Of a stretch of 64,000 nucleotides of DNA, positions 26,693 through 35,517 are shown piece by piece; the first letter of the stretch is position 1, and each line of letters opens with the position of its first letter. Under the pieces are notes generated by a model. That model saw only the letters and a list, made by a program, of their open reading frames with translations, did not search any database and was not told where the DNA came from. Position numbers and translations under genes: made by a program. Source of the stretch: Haloterrigena gelatinilytica (GTDB lineage Archaea; Halobacteriota; Halobacteria; Halobacteriales; Natrialbaceae); the NCBI RefSeq assembly GCF_013342145.1, contig NZ_JABUQZ010000001.1, forward strand, positions 2,790,001-2,854,000. Reading direction: 5' to 3'.

Positions 26693-27055
26693 CGTCCCTT
26701 CGAACGGCGGTGAGCGAAAAGGGTGTTACGCTGTCGCGCAGTCTGTCACGGTCGTTGACCATTGAATGGCGCCGTTACAGGCGGGTAATCGCCCGACGGC
26801 AGCGGGATTGTTTCACGAACGTAATCGACCATTTCCGCGACAAATGGCATGCATTACTACAACGGATATTGCCGTTTTTCGACGGCATGAGTCTCGATAG
26901 ACACGCCGCCGAACGCCGCCGGTTCGCACGCCTTCTCGGTATCGACGGGGAACTCGGCTCCGGACTGCCGATCGGAACGCCCTCGAGTCGGACCGAGGAG
27001 GAGAACGACCGCGATCATCGCGACCGGGACGCCGAATCGACCGACGAGGTATCCG
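26693..27055. other. Intergenic stretch without a supported gene
   Basis: These 363 bp separate two minus-strand genes. From 26755 to 26880 the sequence is less GC-rich and probably holds the DUF5813 promoter. From about 27050 down to 26877 a minus-strand frame reads GYLVGRFGVPVAMIAVVLLL and then loses character before a stop. It directly follows the gene at 27056, so it may be the remnant of a small membrane protein. The evidence is too weak to call a gene. Confidence 0.4.
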
Positions 27056-27445
27056 CTACTCGATCTCGCGATCGTTGAGGAACGCGTTGATCGCCGTCGC
27101 GACCTCTTCGAAATCCTTGACTGTGAGTCCGTCGGTCGTGACGAAGATTCCGTCGCTGTCGCTGGTTACTCTGACGAGAAAGCCGTTGTCGAAGACGCGA
27201 ATGGTGTAGTTGTAGTCGCCGAGTTCGGAGTTGTCGTAGGCCGTCTGGGCCGTCTTGAAGCCGCGCCACTCGTGGCCGATAAAGGTCGACAGATCGGCGT
27301 CGCGCTCTAAGTCCTCGCGCAGGTAGACCTGCTCGAAGTCGTCGCGCGTAAAGTAGGTGACAGAACGGAGACTGTCGCCGATCGCCGTCCGACAGGTGGT
27401 GACGATCCGTTCCGCAGCCTCGTCCGTGAGCAACCCGGTAGGCAT
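27056..27445 (-). CDS. Conserved haloarchaeal protein (DUF7522-like)
   Basis: This 129-residue protein starts at ATG 27443-27445. It contains TDEAAERIVTTCRTAIGDSL, RSVTYFTRDDFEQVYLREDL and NYTIRVFDNGFLVRVTSDSD. The mix of an N-terminal helix, a Y-F-T-x-x-D-F-E-Q-V-Y-L-R segment and a beta-rich C-terminus matches a small family widespread in haloarchaea that I believe is DUF7522. The function is unknown. It is soluble, with no signal peptide. Confidence 0.62.
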   Translation of the reverse strand: MPTGLLTDEAAERIVTTCRTAIGDSLRSVTYFTRDDFEQVYLREDLERDADLSTFIGHEWRGFKTAQTAYDNSELGDYNYTIRVFDNGFLVRVTSDSDGIFVTTDGLTVKDFEEVATAINAFLNDREIE

Positions 27446-27518
27446 ACCGAATGAATCGAACCGTGTAACCTTAACGACAAGGGGCTGGTTCGACTCATTG
27501 AAAACGGCGTTCGTCGCC

Positions 27519-27640
27519 GTCGAGCGCCGTCGCTGCCGAGTGCCGTTCTGGCGTCAGGTCACCGTCGAACGCCGTCGCCGGCGAGCACCGACCCGGCGTC
27601 GGGCCACCGTCGAGCATCGTCGCCGGCGACTCGAGGGCGA
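27519..27640. repeat. 45-bp imperfect tandem repeat
   Basis: Three successive units begin at 27519, 27564 and 27609, each opening GTCGA(G/A)C(G/A)(C/T)CGTCGC. The first two are full 45-bp copies with about 75% similarity and the third is partial. The region lies between the DUF7522-like gene and the MetY stop codon. Although 45 is a multiple of three, the translations are arginine-rich and unconvincing, so it is probably noncoding. Confidence 0.55.
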
Positions 27641-27644
27641 GCGA

Positions 27645-28931
27645 TCAGACCGCGTCGATCGCCCGATCGAGATCCGCGATCACGTCGTCGGCGTCCTCGA
27701 TGCCGATCGAGAGCCGCACGAGGTCGTCGGTGACGCCGCTGGCCAGCTTCTCCTCCTCGGTGAGCTGTTGGTGAGTCGTGCTCGCGGGGTGGATGATCAG
27801 CGTCTTCGCGTCGCCGACGTTCGCCAGCAGACTCGTCAGGTCGACCTCGTTGCAGACCGTTTCTGCGGCGTCGTACCCGTCCTCGAGGCCGAAGGTGATC
27901 ATGCCGCCGTAACCGCCCTCGAGATACTTCCGGGCGTTCTCGTGGGTCTCGTGGCTCTCGAGGCCGGGGTAGTTGACCCACGAAACCTTCGAGTGGTCCT
28001 CGAGGTACTCCGCGACGGCCATCGCGTTCTCGCAGTGTTTCTCCATGCGCAGCGGCAAGGACTCGAGTTTCTGCAGGGTGACCCAGGCGTCGAACGGCGA
28101 CTGCTGGTTGCCCAGATCGCGCAGCCCGCGAGTCCGCGCGACGACCGAGAAGGCCGCCTCGCCGAAGGTCTCGTGGAAGTTGACGCCGTGGTACGCGGGA
28201 TTGGGCTCAGTTATTTCGGGGTACTCGCCTTGCTCCCACGGGAAGGAGCCGCCGTCGACCAGCACGCCGCCGACCGTCGATCCCGCGCCGTGGAGCCACT
28301 TGGTCGTGGAGTTCCAGACGAGGTCGGCGCCGTGCTCGAGCGGGCGGCACAGGTACGGCGTCGCGAACGTGTTGTCGACGAACAGCGGCACGTCGTGGTC
28401 GTGGGCGATATCGGCGATGCGCTCGATGTCGGGCGTCACCAGCGCCGGATTGCCGATCGTCTCGAGGTGGACGAACGCGGTGTCGTCGTCGATGGCCTCC
28501 GCGTAGGCCTCGTAATCGAGCGTGTCGACGAAGTTCGTCTCGATGCCCCGCTTCGCGACGGTGTGGGTGAGGTAGGTGTACGTGCCGCCGTACAGCGACG
28601 ACGAGGAGACGATGTTGTCGCCGACGTCCGCGAGGATGAACGTCGCGAGGTCGAACGCGGCCATCCCCGAGGACGTGGCGAGCGCGCCCACGCCGCCCTC
28701 GAGCGTCGCGATGCGCTCCTCGAGCATCGCGTTCGTCGGGTTCATGATCCGCGAGTAGATGTTTCCGGTCTCCTCTAAGCCGAACAGGGCGGCGGCGTGT
28801 TCGGTGTCCTCGAACTCGTAGGAGGTCGTCTGGTACAGCGGCGGCGCTCGGGCACCCGTCGTCGGATCGGCTACCTGGCCGGCGTGGACGCTGTTCGTGG
28901 CGAACTTCTTCTCGTCGGGAGTGTCTCCCAT
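27645..28931 (-). CDS. O-acetylhomoserine sulfhydrylase (MetY-type, PLP-dependent)
   Basis: This 428-residue cystathionine-gamma-synthase-family enzyme starts [20 protein letters not shown]. It has [40 protein letters not shown], and [20 protein letters not shown] with the Asp that contacts PLP. The PLP lysine is K211 in [17 protein letters not shown]. Length and the GYLxR-free C-terminus fit O-acetylhomoserine (thiol)-lyases that make homocysteine from O-acetylhomoserine and sulfide. The acetyltransferase MetX often neighbours metY in haloarchaea but is not seen here within 1 kb on either side. Cystathionine synthase activity cannot be excluded. Confidence 0.88.
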   Translation of the reverse strand: MGDTPDEKKFATNSVHAGQVADPTTGARAPPLYQTTSYEFEDTEHAAALFGLEETGNIYSRIMNPTNAMLEERIATLEGGVGALATSSGMAAFDLATFILADVGDNIVSSSSLYGGTYTYLTHTVAKRGIETNFVDTLDYEAYAEAIDDDTAFVHLETIGNPALVTPDIERIADIAHDHDVPLFVDNTFATPYLCRPLEHGADLVWNSTTKWLHGAGSTVGGVLVDGGSFPWEQGEYPEITEPNPAYHGVNFHETFGEAAFSVVARTRGLRDLGNQQSPFDAWVTLQKLESLPLRMEKHCENAMAVAEYLEDHSKVSWVNYPGLESHETHENARKYLEGGYGGMITFGLEDGYDAAETVCNEVDLTSLLANVGDAKTLIIHPASTTHQQLTEEEKLASGVTDDLVRLSIGIEDADDVIADLDRAIDAV

Positions 28932-29033
28932 ACCCGACCCGTTGGCAGCCGCGAAGGTAAAACTGGGAGACGATCATGTTCGGAATTCCGACGCACGAGC
29001 CGCGCAGCGAAAAAACGAACCGGGTCGATGCGG

Positions 29034-29912
29034 TTAGCGGCGGTGCGCGAACACGGCGGCCACGAGGACGGCGAGCGCGGCGAGCGCGGAGCCGGCGGCG
29101 AAGCCGGGCATCCCGTCGTCCGAGCCGTCGCCGTCCGCCCCGTCGTCTGACGGGGAGCCGTCGTCGTCGGATTCGGAGTCGTTATCGTCGGATTCGGAAC
29201 CGGTATCGTCGGATTCCGATCCGTCGGAACCCGAGTCCTCGTTACCGGCGTCGTCGCCGACGGTCAGCGTTCCCGCCTCGAGCGACGGGTCGACGGCGCC
29301 GCCGTCGTCGTCGTCGACCTGCATCGACGTAACGCGCAGGTCCGTTTGACCGGCGTCGGCGCCGGTCACGTCGATCGTCGCCAGCGTGACGTCCGCGTCG
29401 CCGGCCGTGACCGCGTCGTCGAGGTCGGCGGCCTCGACGGTGATGGTCTCTCCGTCGGCGCCCACGGCGGGGTCGGTCGTCAGCCCGAAGTGATCCGGGT
29501 AGCTGGCGTTCGTGACGGTTGCGACGTCGCCGTCGTCGACGGCGAGCGCGATCTTGAACCCGGCGAGTCCGTCGGGAACGTCGGTCAGCGAGACGCGGAG
29601 ACTCCCGGTCGAATCGGGCCCGACCGTCGCGTCGGAGATCACCAACGCGGGCTCGGCGCCGCTCGAGGCGCCGCCGGCCGATGCGGCCCCGTCGGTCATC
29701 GCCGGACTCGGTTCGGTCGTCGGCGGCTCCTCACCGGCCAGCGCCGCGGCGCCGACCGAACCGAGCGCGACCGTTCCGACGACCGTCGCGATCGCGAGTG
29801 CGACGGCGAGCGTTCGGAACGCGCGCCCGCGGAGAGGCGAGCGGTCCCGACCTCGGCGGTGCGATGCAGACTCGGACCCGGTCGTCGGCGTATCGGTGTC
29901 GTCGTGCCTCAT
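29034..29912 (-). CDS. Surface-anchored cohesin-like protein with PGF-CTERM
   Basis: This 292-residue protein has a basic N-region, then a hydrophobic signal segment (residues 32-60, AFRTLAVALAIATVVGTVAL). A cohesin-like beta domain follows at residues 89-219 (GSLRVSLTDVPDGLAGFKIA ... VTLATIDVTGADAGQTDLRV). It is homologous in pattern to the cohesin-like domains of the two PhoX-like proteins upstream. Residues 220-267 are an Asp/Ser/Glu linker. The end, MPGFAAGSALAALAVLVAAV followed by FAHRR, is a PGF-CTERM signal, processed by an archaeosortase and linked to lipid. The ATG is 3 nt after the stop of the upstream PhoX-like gene, so the two are almost certainly one operon. It would present a cohesin-like domain at the cell surface. 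Confidence 0.8.
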   Translation of the reverse strand: MRHDDTDTPTTGSESASHRRGRDRSPLRGRAFRTLAVALAIATVVGTVALGSVGAAALAGEEPPTTEPSPAMTDGAASAGGASSGAEPALVISDATVGPDSTGSLRVSLTDVPDGLAGFKIALAVDDGDVATVTNASYPDHFGLTTDPAVGADGETITVEAADLDDAVTAGDADVTLATIDVTGADAGQTDLRVTSMQVDDDDGGAVDPSLEAGTLTVGDDAGNEDSGSDGSESDDTGSESDDNDSESDDDGSPSDDGADGDGSDDGMPGFAAGSALAALAVLVAAVFAHRR

Positions 29913-29915
29913 CGG

Positions 29916-32570
29916 TTACAGCTCGTCGTAGAGGGCGACGACGTCATCATAGTCGATACGGCCGTTGTCGTTGAAGTCGAACGCCGCCTCGTTGAGTTGG
30001 ACGGCATCGCCCTCGAGGTTCTCGAACAGCAGGGTGACGTCCTGGTAGTCGAGTCGGCCGTTGCCGTTGACGTCCTCGAAGCGTCCGTCACCGTCGAGGT
30101 CCGTCGGGGCCTGACCCGACCCCGAACCCTCGCCGATCGGCGGCGGACCGACGACCACGATACCCGGACGCGGCTGGGTGTCGATCGCCATCCCGTCGTC
30201 GTCGTCCAGCGAGTGGACCTCGATCGTAACGTCGGTCGTCCCCGTGCCGACGCCCTCGAGTTCGAGCGTCGCGAGCGTGACGTCGTCGAGCGTCGCGCCG
30301 ATCGCGTCTTCGAGGTCGGCGAAGCGGAACTCGACGCTCGAGCCGTCGCCGATCGACGGCTCCGAGGTCAACTCGAGCGCGTCGTGGTAGCTGACGTCGG
30401 TGATCTCGGCGACGTCGGCGTGCTCGACCGAGATAGTGACCCGGCCGCCCGCGAGGCCGTCGGGGATCGACGAGAGCGTCAGGTCGACCTCGCCGGTCGC
30501 GCCGTGGCTGACCGCGATCGAGTCGGTCCGGAGAACCGCCGGCGGCTCGTAGACCCACATCGCGTCGTTCTCGTACGTGCGGCCGAAGGAGCCCTTGTCC
30601 TCACAGAGGATCACCCGACCGTCGTCCATGACCATCACGTTGTCGACGTTGATCAGCGACTCGTCGAGCAGGGAGACGGAATCGCTCCCGTTCGGGCCGA
30701 CGACGACCGGCTCGAGTCGGGAGACGTCGTAACCCTCCTCGAGTTCGGCTCGGTAGAGGACGCCGGTCTCGACCTCGTCGAAGCGGAGTTCGCCCTGATC
30801 GTCGGTCATCGAGCCGCCGAGCGCGGAGATACCGAAGTAGATGAAGTCGCCGGGTTCGGCCTCGTCGTGGGAGTCGATCCCCTCGGCCTTGTTGAACTCG
30901 ACGCTGGCGCCGATCTCCTTGGCGGCCGCGCGGGTCTCGAGGAAGGGAACGCGACGGAGTTCTTCGTCGACACCGTCTGGGCCGCGTTCCGCGTACTGTT
31001 CGGCCCACTCGACGATCTCCTCGTCGGCGATGTAGTCCTGGTTGCCGTTGATCGCGACCTCCTCGTCTGCTTCGCGCAGGGCCTGCTCGAGGTCGTCGGC
31101 CCAGTCCGTCTCGGCGTGAGTCTCGAGGTAGTCGACCTGCGTGACGTCGTCGTAGTCGCTGATCCAGGCTTCGACTTCGGCGTTACTCGCGGTGCCCAGC
31201 GGAAGCCACTCGATATCGAGGTCGGTCTCGGCGACCGGTCCCTCGCCGATCTCGGTGGCTTTCATGGCGTACAGCGTACCGCAGACGTCCATCCGGTCGT
31301 CGTACTCCGGAATCGGCTCTTCGGCGACGAACTTGTAGATGCCCTTCGCGCCGCCGTCGGAGGCCAGGTAGACGGTCCGCTCGTCGGGCAGCACTTCGGG
31401 ACACTCCCACGCGGCGCGGCCGAAGACGTGGTGTTTGACCGGGGTGGGATCGTCGCTCGCGGGATCGGTGATTTCAACGATCTTCCCGTAGCGGTAGCGG
31501 TTCGGGAACGCCTCGTCGCCGATGGGACGGTGGCGGTCCTCGATCTCAATCTCGCCGTCCTCGTTCTCGAACTCGCGCAGGTCGACGGGTTCGGCGCCGA
31601 GGTGGTAGGCGTGTTTCTCGAGGCCGGTCAGCGCCCACAGTCCCATCGGATACCAGGCGTCCTCGCCGAAGATGTCCGCGAGAGCGTCCTCGATTCCGGC
31701 GACGTTCGGTCGGTTCCAGAACGTGCTGGCGCCGCGAATACCGACACCGCTGCCCGCCTCGAGGACGTCGCTGACCGTCGCGAGCCCGTTGACGCGCGGA
31801 TGGCCGTAGTCCTCTTCGGCCGACAGTGGCGTCTCCCACGGACTCAGGTCGCCGTAACAGTTGATCCGCGTGCCGCCGATCTCGCGGAACGCCTCGGTGT
31901 TCTCGAGCTCCATCGCGTTCTCGAGGTCGGCCTCCCAGCGACCCGACTCGCGGCTGAGCGGCGTCCGGGTGATCGCACCCGGACGAGTCTCGTTGTTGGT
32001 GAAGAGGTAGCCCTCGGTGCCTTCCTCGTTCGTCGAGACGAAGAAGTTCATGTCGGTGACGCCGCCGGCGCTCGCGAGGTCCTCGCCGGCGAGCTCCGCG
32101 ACGTTCTCGCCGTCGGGCGTCTGCGGGTGACCGAACCGCTCGGTCCCGCCGTTGATCGGGTCGCCCGCCTGAACGAGCAGCCGGTAGTCGCCGGCCGCTC
32201 CGAGGACCTGCTGCTCCTCGGCCTTCGTTCGCGGCGGCTCGAGTTCGTCGAACTCGTCGTTCTTGCCGTTGAACGTGAACCGGAAGTCGTCGAAGACGCC
32301 GACCCCGCCCCGGTTGAACGGCTCCATATTGTCGTCGCTGGGCGCCTGCAGGCTGTAGAGTAGTTCCCCCGTCTCGAAGACGAACGGCCCCGTTACCTCG
32401 GCGCCGAGTGCCGTCGTCGAGAACCGGTCGATGTTCCCCTTGACGTACGGCGCCTCGAGCGTGTCGTGTTCCTCGGGATCCTCGTCCGCCCCCACGAGAC
32501 CGACCGTCCCCGCACCGACTGCCGCAGCCGCCGACGATGCCATCAGCTTCCGCCTGGTAAATTCGACCAT
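29916..32570 (-). CDS. Tat-exported PhoX-like (DUF839) protein with cohesin-like and dockerin modules, copy 1
   Basis: This 884-residue protein begins with a Tat signal (MVEFTRRKLMASSAAAAVGA). The PhoX-like catalytic region spans roughly residues 40-670. It includes the diagnostic NCYGDLSPWETPLSAEE, equivalent to the NC.G...PW.T.L..EE block that supplies the iron-binding Cys and Glu of PhoX. HHVFGRAAWECPEVLPDERT, YKFVAEEPIPE and GTLYAMKAT also match. Residues 676-808 are a cohesin-like domain (EVDLTLSSIPDGLAGGRVTI). Residues 824-884 are a dockerin with two Ca2+ loops, DVNGNGRLDYQD and DFNDNGRIDYDD. PhoX enzymes release phosphate from organic esters outside the membrane. A near-duplicate lies upstream and the anchored cohesin-like gene follows 3 nt downstream. 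Phosphatase activity is inferred. Confidence 0.83.
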   Translation of the reverse strand: MVEFTRRKLMASSAAAAVGAGTVGLVGADEDPEEHDTLEAPYVKGNIDRFSTTALGAEVTGPFVFETGELLYSLQAPSDDNMEPFNRGGVGVFDDFRFTFNGKNDEFDELEPPRTKAEEQQVLGAAGDYRLLVQAGDPINGGTERFGHPQTPDGENVAELAGEDLASAGGVTDMNFFVSTNEEGTEGYLFTNNETRPGAITRTPLSRESGRWEADLENAMELENTEAFREIGGTRINCYGDLSPWETPLSAEEDYGHPRVNGLATVSDVLEAGSGVGIRGASTFWNRPNVAGIEDALADIFGEDAWYPMGLWALTGLEKHAYHLGAEPVDLREFENEDGEIEIEDRHRPIGDEAFPNRYRYGKIVEITDPASDDPTPVKHHVFGRAAWECPEVLPDERTVYLASDGGAKGIYKFVAEEPIPEYDDRMDVCGTLYAMKATEIGEGPVAETDLDIEWLPLGTASNAEVEAWISDYDDVTQVDYLETHAETDWADDLEQALREADEEVAINGNQDYIADEEIVEWAEQYAERGPDGVDEELRRVPFLETRAAAKEIGASVEFNKAEGIDSHDEAEPGDFIYFGISALGGSMTDDQGELRFDEVETGVLYRAELEEGYDVSRLEPVVVGPNGSDSVSLLDESLINVDNVMVMDDGRVILCEDKGSFGRTYENDAMWVYEPPAVLRTDSIAVSHGATGEVDLTLSSIPDGLAGGRVTISVEHADVAEITDVSYHDALELTSEPSIGDGSSVEFRFADLEDAIGATLDDVTLATLELEGVGTGTTDVTIEVHSLDDDDGMAIDTQPRPGIVVVGPPPIGEGSGSGQAPTDLDGDGRFEDVNGNGRLDYQDVTLLFENLEGDAVQLNEAAFDFNDNGRIDYDDVVALYDEL

Positions 32571-32640
32571 GCAAGCGGGTTGATCCCTTGGGATAGGGTC
32601 AGGTTTTATAATACTATTATAATCTATACTGTTACCAAAC
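32571..32640 (-). promoter_or_regulatory. Promoter of PhoX-like copy 1 / anchor operon
   Basis: A strikingly AT-rich tract at 32604-32630 (minus strand TATAGATTATAATAGTATTA then TAAAACC) lies 35-60 nt upstream of the ATG at 32570. Nearer the start, ATCCC-TT-GGGAT at 32583-32594 is a short palindrome that could be an operator. The rest of the 298-bp gap (to 32868) shows no coding sequence. Confidence 0.5.
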
Positions 32641-32868
32641 GGTGAAGTTCATACGTCTCGATAGTCGAATTGAACGAGCGAGAGTCTATATAGTCGAGCG
32701 GAGAGCCGAAAGATAGTCCGGGCGAAAAACCGCTGGTGAGACCGGCTCGGCGGTCGTTCCGGCGATAAACGTCGAATCGGGCGCCAGCGACGAGGCGGGC
32801 GAATCGACCGCACGGCTCGGCGCCGAATCACGAGTCGGACGCGAATCCGAACGCGGACGGCGCCTCGA

Positions 32869-35517
32869 TTACAGTTCGTCGTAGAGGGCGACGACGTCGT
32901 CGTAGTCGATGCGGCCGTTGTCGTTGAAGTCGAACGCCGCCTCGTTGAGCTGGACGGCGTCACCCTCGAGGTTCTCGAACAGCAGGGTGACGTCCTGGTA
33001 GTCGAGTCGGCCGTTGCCGTTGACGTCCTCGAAGCGCCCGTCACCGTCGAGGTCAGTCGGGGCGCGGCCCTCGCCGACCGGCGACGGACCGACGACCACG
33101 ACGCCCGGGCGAGGCTGGGTGTCGATCGCCATCCCGTCGTCGTCGTCCAGCGAGTGGACCTCGATCGTGATATCGGATGTCCCGGTCCCGACGCCCTCGA
33201 GTTCGAGCGTCGCGAGCGTGACGTCGTCGAGGGTCGCGCCGATCGCGTCTTCGAGGTCGGCGAAGCGGAACTCGACGCTCGAGCCGTCGCCGATCGACGG
33301 CTCCGAGGTCAGCTCGAGCGCGTCGTGGTAGCTGGCGTCGGTGATCTCGGCGACCTCGGCGTGCTCGACGGAGACCGTGACGCGACCGCCCGCGAGGCCG
33401 TCGGGGATCGACGAGAGCGTCAGGTCGACCTCGCCGGTCGCGCCGTGGCTGACGGCGACCGAGTCGGTCCGGAGAACCGCCGGCGGCTCGTAGACCCACA
33501 GCGCGTCGTTCTCGTACGTGCGGCCGAAGGTGCCCTTGTCCTCACAGAGGAGGACTCGGCCGTCGTCCATGACCATCACGTTGTCGACGTTGATCAGCGA
33601 CTCGTCGAGGATCGACTGGGGATCGCTCTCGTTCGGCCCGACGACGACCGGTTCGAGTCGGGAGACGTCGTAACCCTCCTCGAGTTCGGCTCGGTAGAGG
33701 ACGCCGGTCTGAACCTCGTCGAACCGAAGGTCGCCGTGCTCGTCGGTCATGGCGCCGCCGAGCGAGGAGATGCCGAAGTAGATGAAGTCGCCGGGTTCGG
33801 CCTCGTCGTGGGCGTCGATCCCTTCGGCCTTGTTGAACTCGACGCTGGCGCCGATTTCCTTGGCGGCCGCGCGGGTCTCGAGGAATGGGACGCGACGCAG
33901 GTCCTCGTCGACGCCGTCGGGGCCGCGTTCCTCGTACTGCTCGGCCCACTCGACGACCTCCTCGTCGGTGATGTAGTCCTGGTTGCCGTTGATGGCGACC
34001 TCCTCGTCCGCTTCCAGCAGCGCCTGGTCGAGGTCGTCGGCCCAGTCCGTCTCGGCGTGAGTCTCGAGGTAGTCGACCTGCGTGACGTCGTCGTAGTCGC
34101 TGATCCAGGCCTCGACTTCGGCGTTGCTCGCCGTTCCGAGCGGGAGCCACTCGACGTCGAGATCGGTCTCGGCGACCGTGCCCTCGCCGATCTCGGTTGC
34201 CTTCATGGCGTACAGCGTGCCGCGGACGTCCATCCGGTCGTCGCACTCCGGAATCGGCTTCTCGGCGACGAACTTGTAGATGCCCTTCGCGCCGCCGTCG
34301 GAGGCGAGATAGACCGTCCGTTCGTCGGGCAGCACCTCGGGGCACTCCCACGCGGCGCGACCGAAGACGTGGTGCTTGACCGGGGTCGGCACGTCGGCGG
34401 TCGGCTCGGTGACCTCGACGATCTTGCCGTAGCGGTAGCGGTTCGGGAACGCCTCGTCGCCGATGGGACGGGGCGTGTTCGCGGTCTCGAGACCGTCCTC
34501 GCCCTCGACCTCGACCTCGTTCTGATCGATCGGCTCGGCGCCGAGGTGATAGGCGTGTTTCTCGGTGTTCCGGTTGTTGTGCAGCCCCATCGGGTACTCG
34601 TGCTCGTCGCCGAATAGCTCCTGGAGCGAGGGGTCGACCTCGAGAATGTTGGGTCGATTCCAGAACTCGCTGCCGCCGCGGAGACCGACGCCGCTCCCCT
34701 GTTCGACGATGTCGCTGACCGTCGCGAGCCCGTTGACGCGCGGATGGCCGTACTCCTCTTCGGCCGACAGCGGGGTCTCCCACGGACTCAGGTCGCCGTA
34801 ACAGTTGACCTTCGTCCCGCCGATCTCGCGGAACGGTTCGGTGTTCTCGAGTTCCATCGCGTTCTCGAGATCGGCCTGCAGGTAGCCGTCCTCGTCCCGG
34901 TAGAGGGGGGTTCGCGTGATCCCGCCCGGTCGGATCTCGTTGTTGGTAAAGAGGTAGCCCTCAAGCCCCTCCTCGTCCGTCGAGACGAAGAAGTTCATGT
35001 CGGCCTGGTCGCCGATGCCGTCGTACCCCTCTTCGGAAACCTCGACGAGTTCCTGCCCGTCCGGCGTCTGCGGGTGGCCGAACCGCTCGGTCCCGCCGTT
35101 GATCTCGTCGCCCGTCTGGACGAGCAGCCGGTAGTCGCCGGCCGCCCCGAGGACCTGCTGTTCCTCGCGGTCCGTTCGCGGCGGCTCGAGCTCGTCGAAC
35201 TCGTCGTTCTTGCCGTTGAACGTGAACCGGAAGTCGTCGAAGACGCCGACCCCGCCCGTGTTGAAGGGCTCGAGGTTGTCGTCGTGTGGACCCTGGAGAC
35301 TGTAGAGGAGTTCCCCCGTGTCGAAGACGAACGGCCCCGTTACTTCGGCGCCGAAGGCCGTCGTCGAGAATCGATCGATGTTCCCCTTGACGTACGGCGC
35401 CTCGAGCGTGTCGTGTTCCTCGGGATCCTCGTCCGCCCCCACGAGACCGACTGTCCCCGCGCCGACTGCCGCTGCCGCCGACGATGCCATCAGCTTCCGC
35501 CTGGTAAATTCGACCAT
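32869..35517 (-). CDS. Tat-exported PhoX-like (DUF839) protein with cohesin-like and dockerin modules, copy 2
   Basis: This 882-residue tandem paralogue of the gene at 29916 has an identical Tat signal region and an almost identical C-terminus. The PhoX block is VNCYGDLSPWETPLSAEEEY. The cohesin-like domain is residues 678-810 and the dockerin is residues 822-882, with the loops DVNGNGRLDYQD and DFNDNGRIDYDD. Differences concentrate between about residues 150 and 350. For example, HNNRNTEKHAYHLGAEPIDQ replaces ALTGLEKHAYHLGAEPVDLR, and the linker before the dockerin is 4 residues shorter. It has its own AT-rich promoter. Since dockerin and cohesin-like modules are both present, the proteins could bind each other or the anchor. 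The enzyme class is inferred from DUF839/PhoX motifs. Confidence 0.83.
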   Translation of the reverse strand: MVEFTRRKLMASSAAAAVGAGTVGLVGADEDPEEHDTLEAPYVKGNIDRFSTTAFGAEVTGPFVFDTGELLYSLQGPHDDNLEPFNTGGVGVFDDFRFTFNGKNDEFDELEPPRTDREEQQVLGAAGDYRLLVQTGDEINGGTERFGHPQTPDGQELVEVSEEGYDGIGDQADMNFFVSTDEEGLEGYLFTNNEIRPGGITRTPLYRDEDGYLQADLENAMELENTEPFREIGGTKVNCYGDLSPWETPLSAEEEYGHPRVNGLATVSDIVEQGSGVGLRGGSEFWNRPNILEVDPSLQELFGDEHEYPMGLHNNRNTEKHAYHLGAEPIDQNEVEVEGEDGLETANTPRPIGDEAFPNRYRYGKIVEVTEPTADVPTPVKHHVFGRAAWECPEVLPDERTVYLASDGGAKGIYKFVAEKPIPECDDRMDVRGTLYAMKATEIGEGTVAETDLDVEWLPLGTASNAEVEAWISDYDDVTQVDYLETHAETDWADDLDQALLEADEEVAINGNQDYITDEEVVEWAEQYEERGPDGVDEDLRRVPFLETRAAAKEIGASVEFNKAEGIDAHDEAEPGDFIYFGISSLGGAMTDEHGDLRFDEVQTGVLYRAELEEGYDVSRLEPVVVGPNESDPQSILDESLINVDNVMVMDDGRVLLCEDKGTFGRTYENDALWVYEPPAVLRTDSVAVSHGATGEVDLTLSSIPDGLAGGRVTVSVEHAEVAEITDASYHDALELTSEPSIGDGSSVEFRFADLEDAIGATLDDVTLATLELEGVGTGTSDITIEVHSLDDDDGMAIDTQPRPGVVVVGPSPVGEGRAPTDLDGDGRFEDVNGNGRLDYQDVTLLFENLEGDAVQLNEAAFDFNDNGRIDYDDVVALYDEL

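Noticed and set aside
27519-27640. Possible CRISPR-like repeats
   Set aside because: The 45-bp units are contiguous with no spacers, only about 2.6 copies, and no cas genes are nearby.
29346-32363. A 1005-codon open frame antisense to the PhoX-like copy 1 and anchor genes
   Set aside because: High GC third positions keep antisense frames open. The translation is Arg/Val/Asp-rich without domains, while the opposite strand encodes a Tat signal, PhoX motifs and dockerin.
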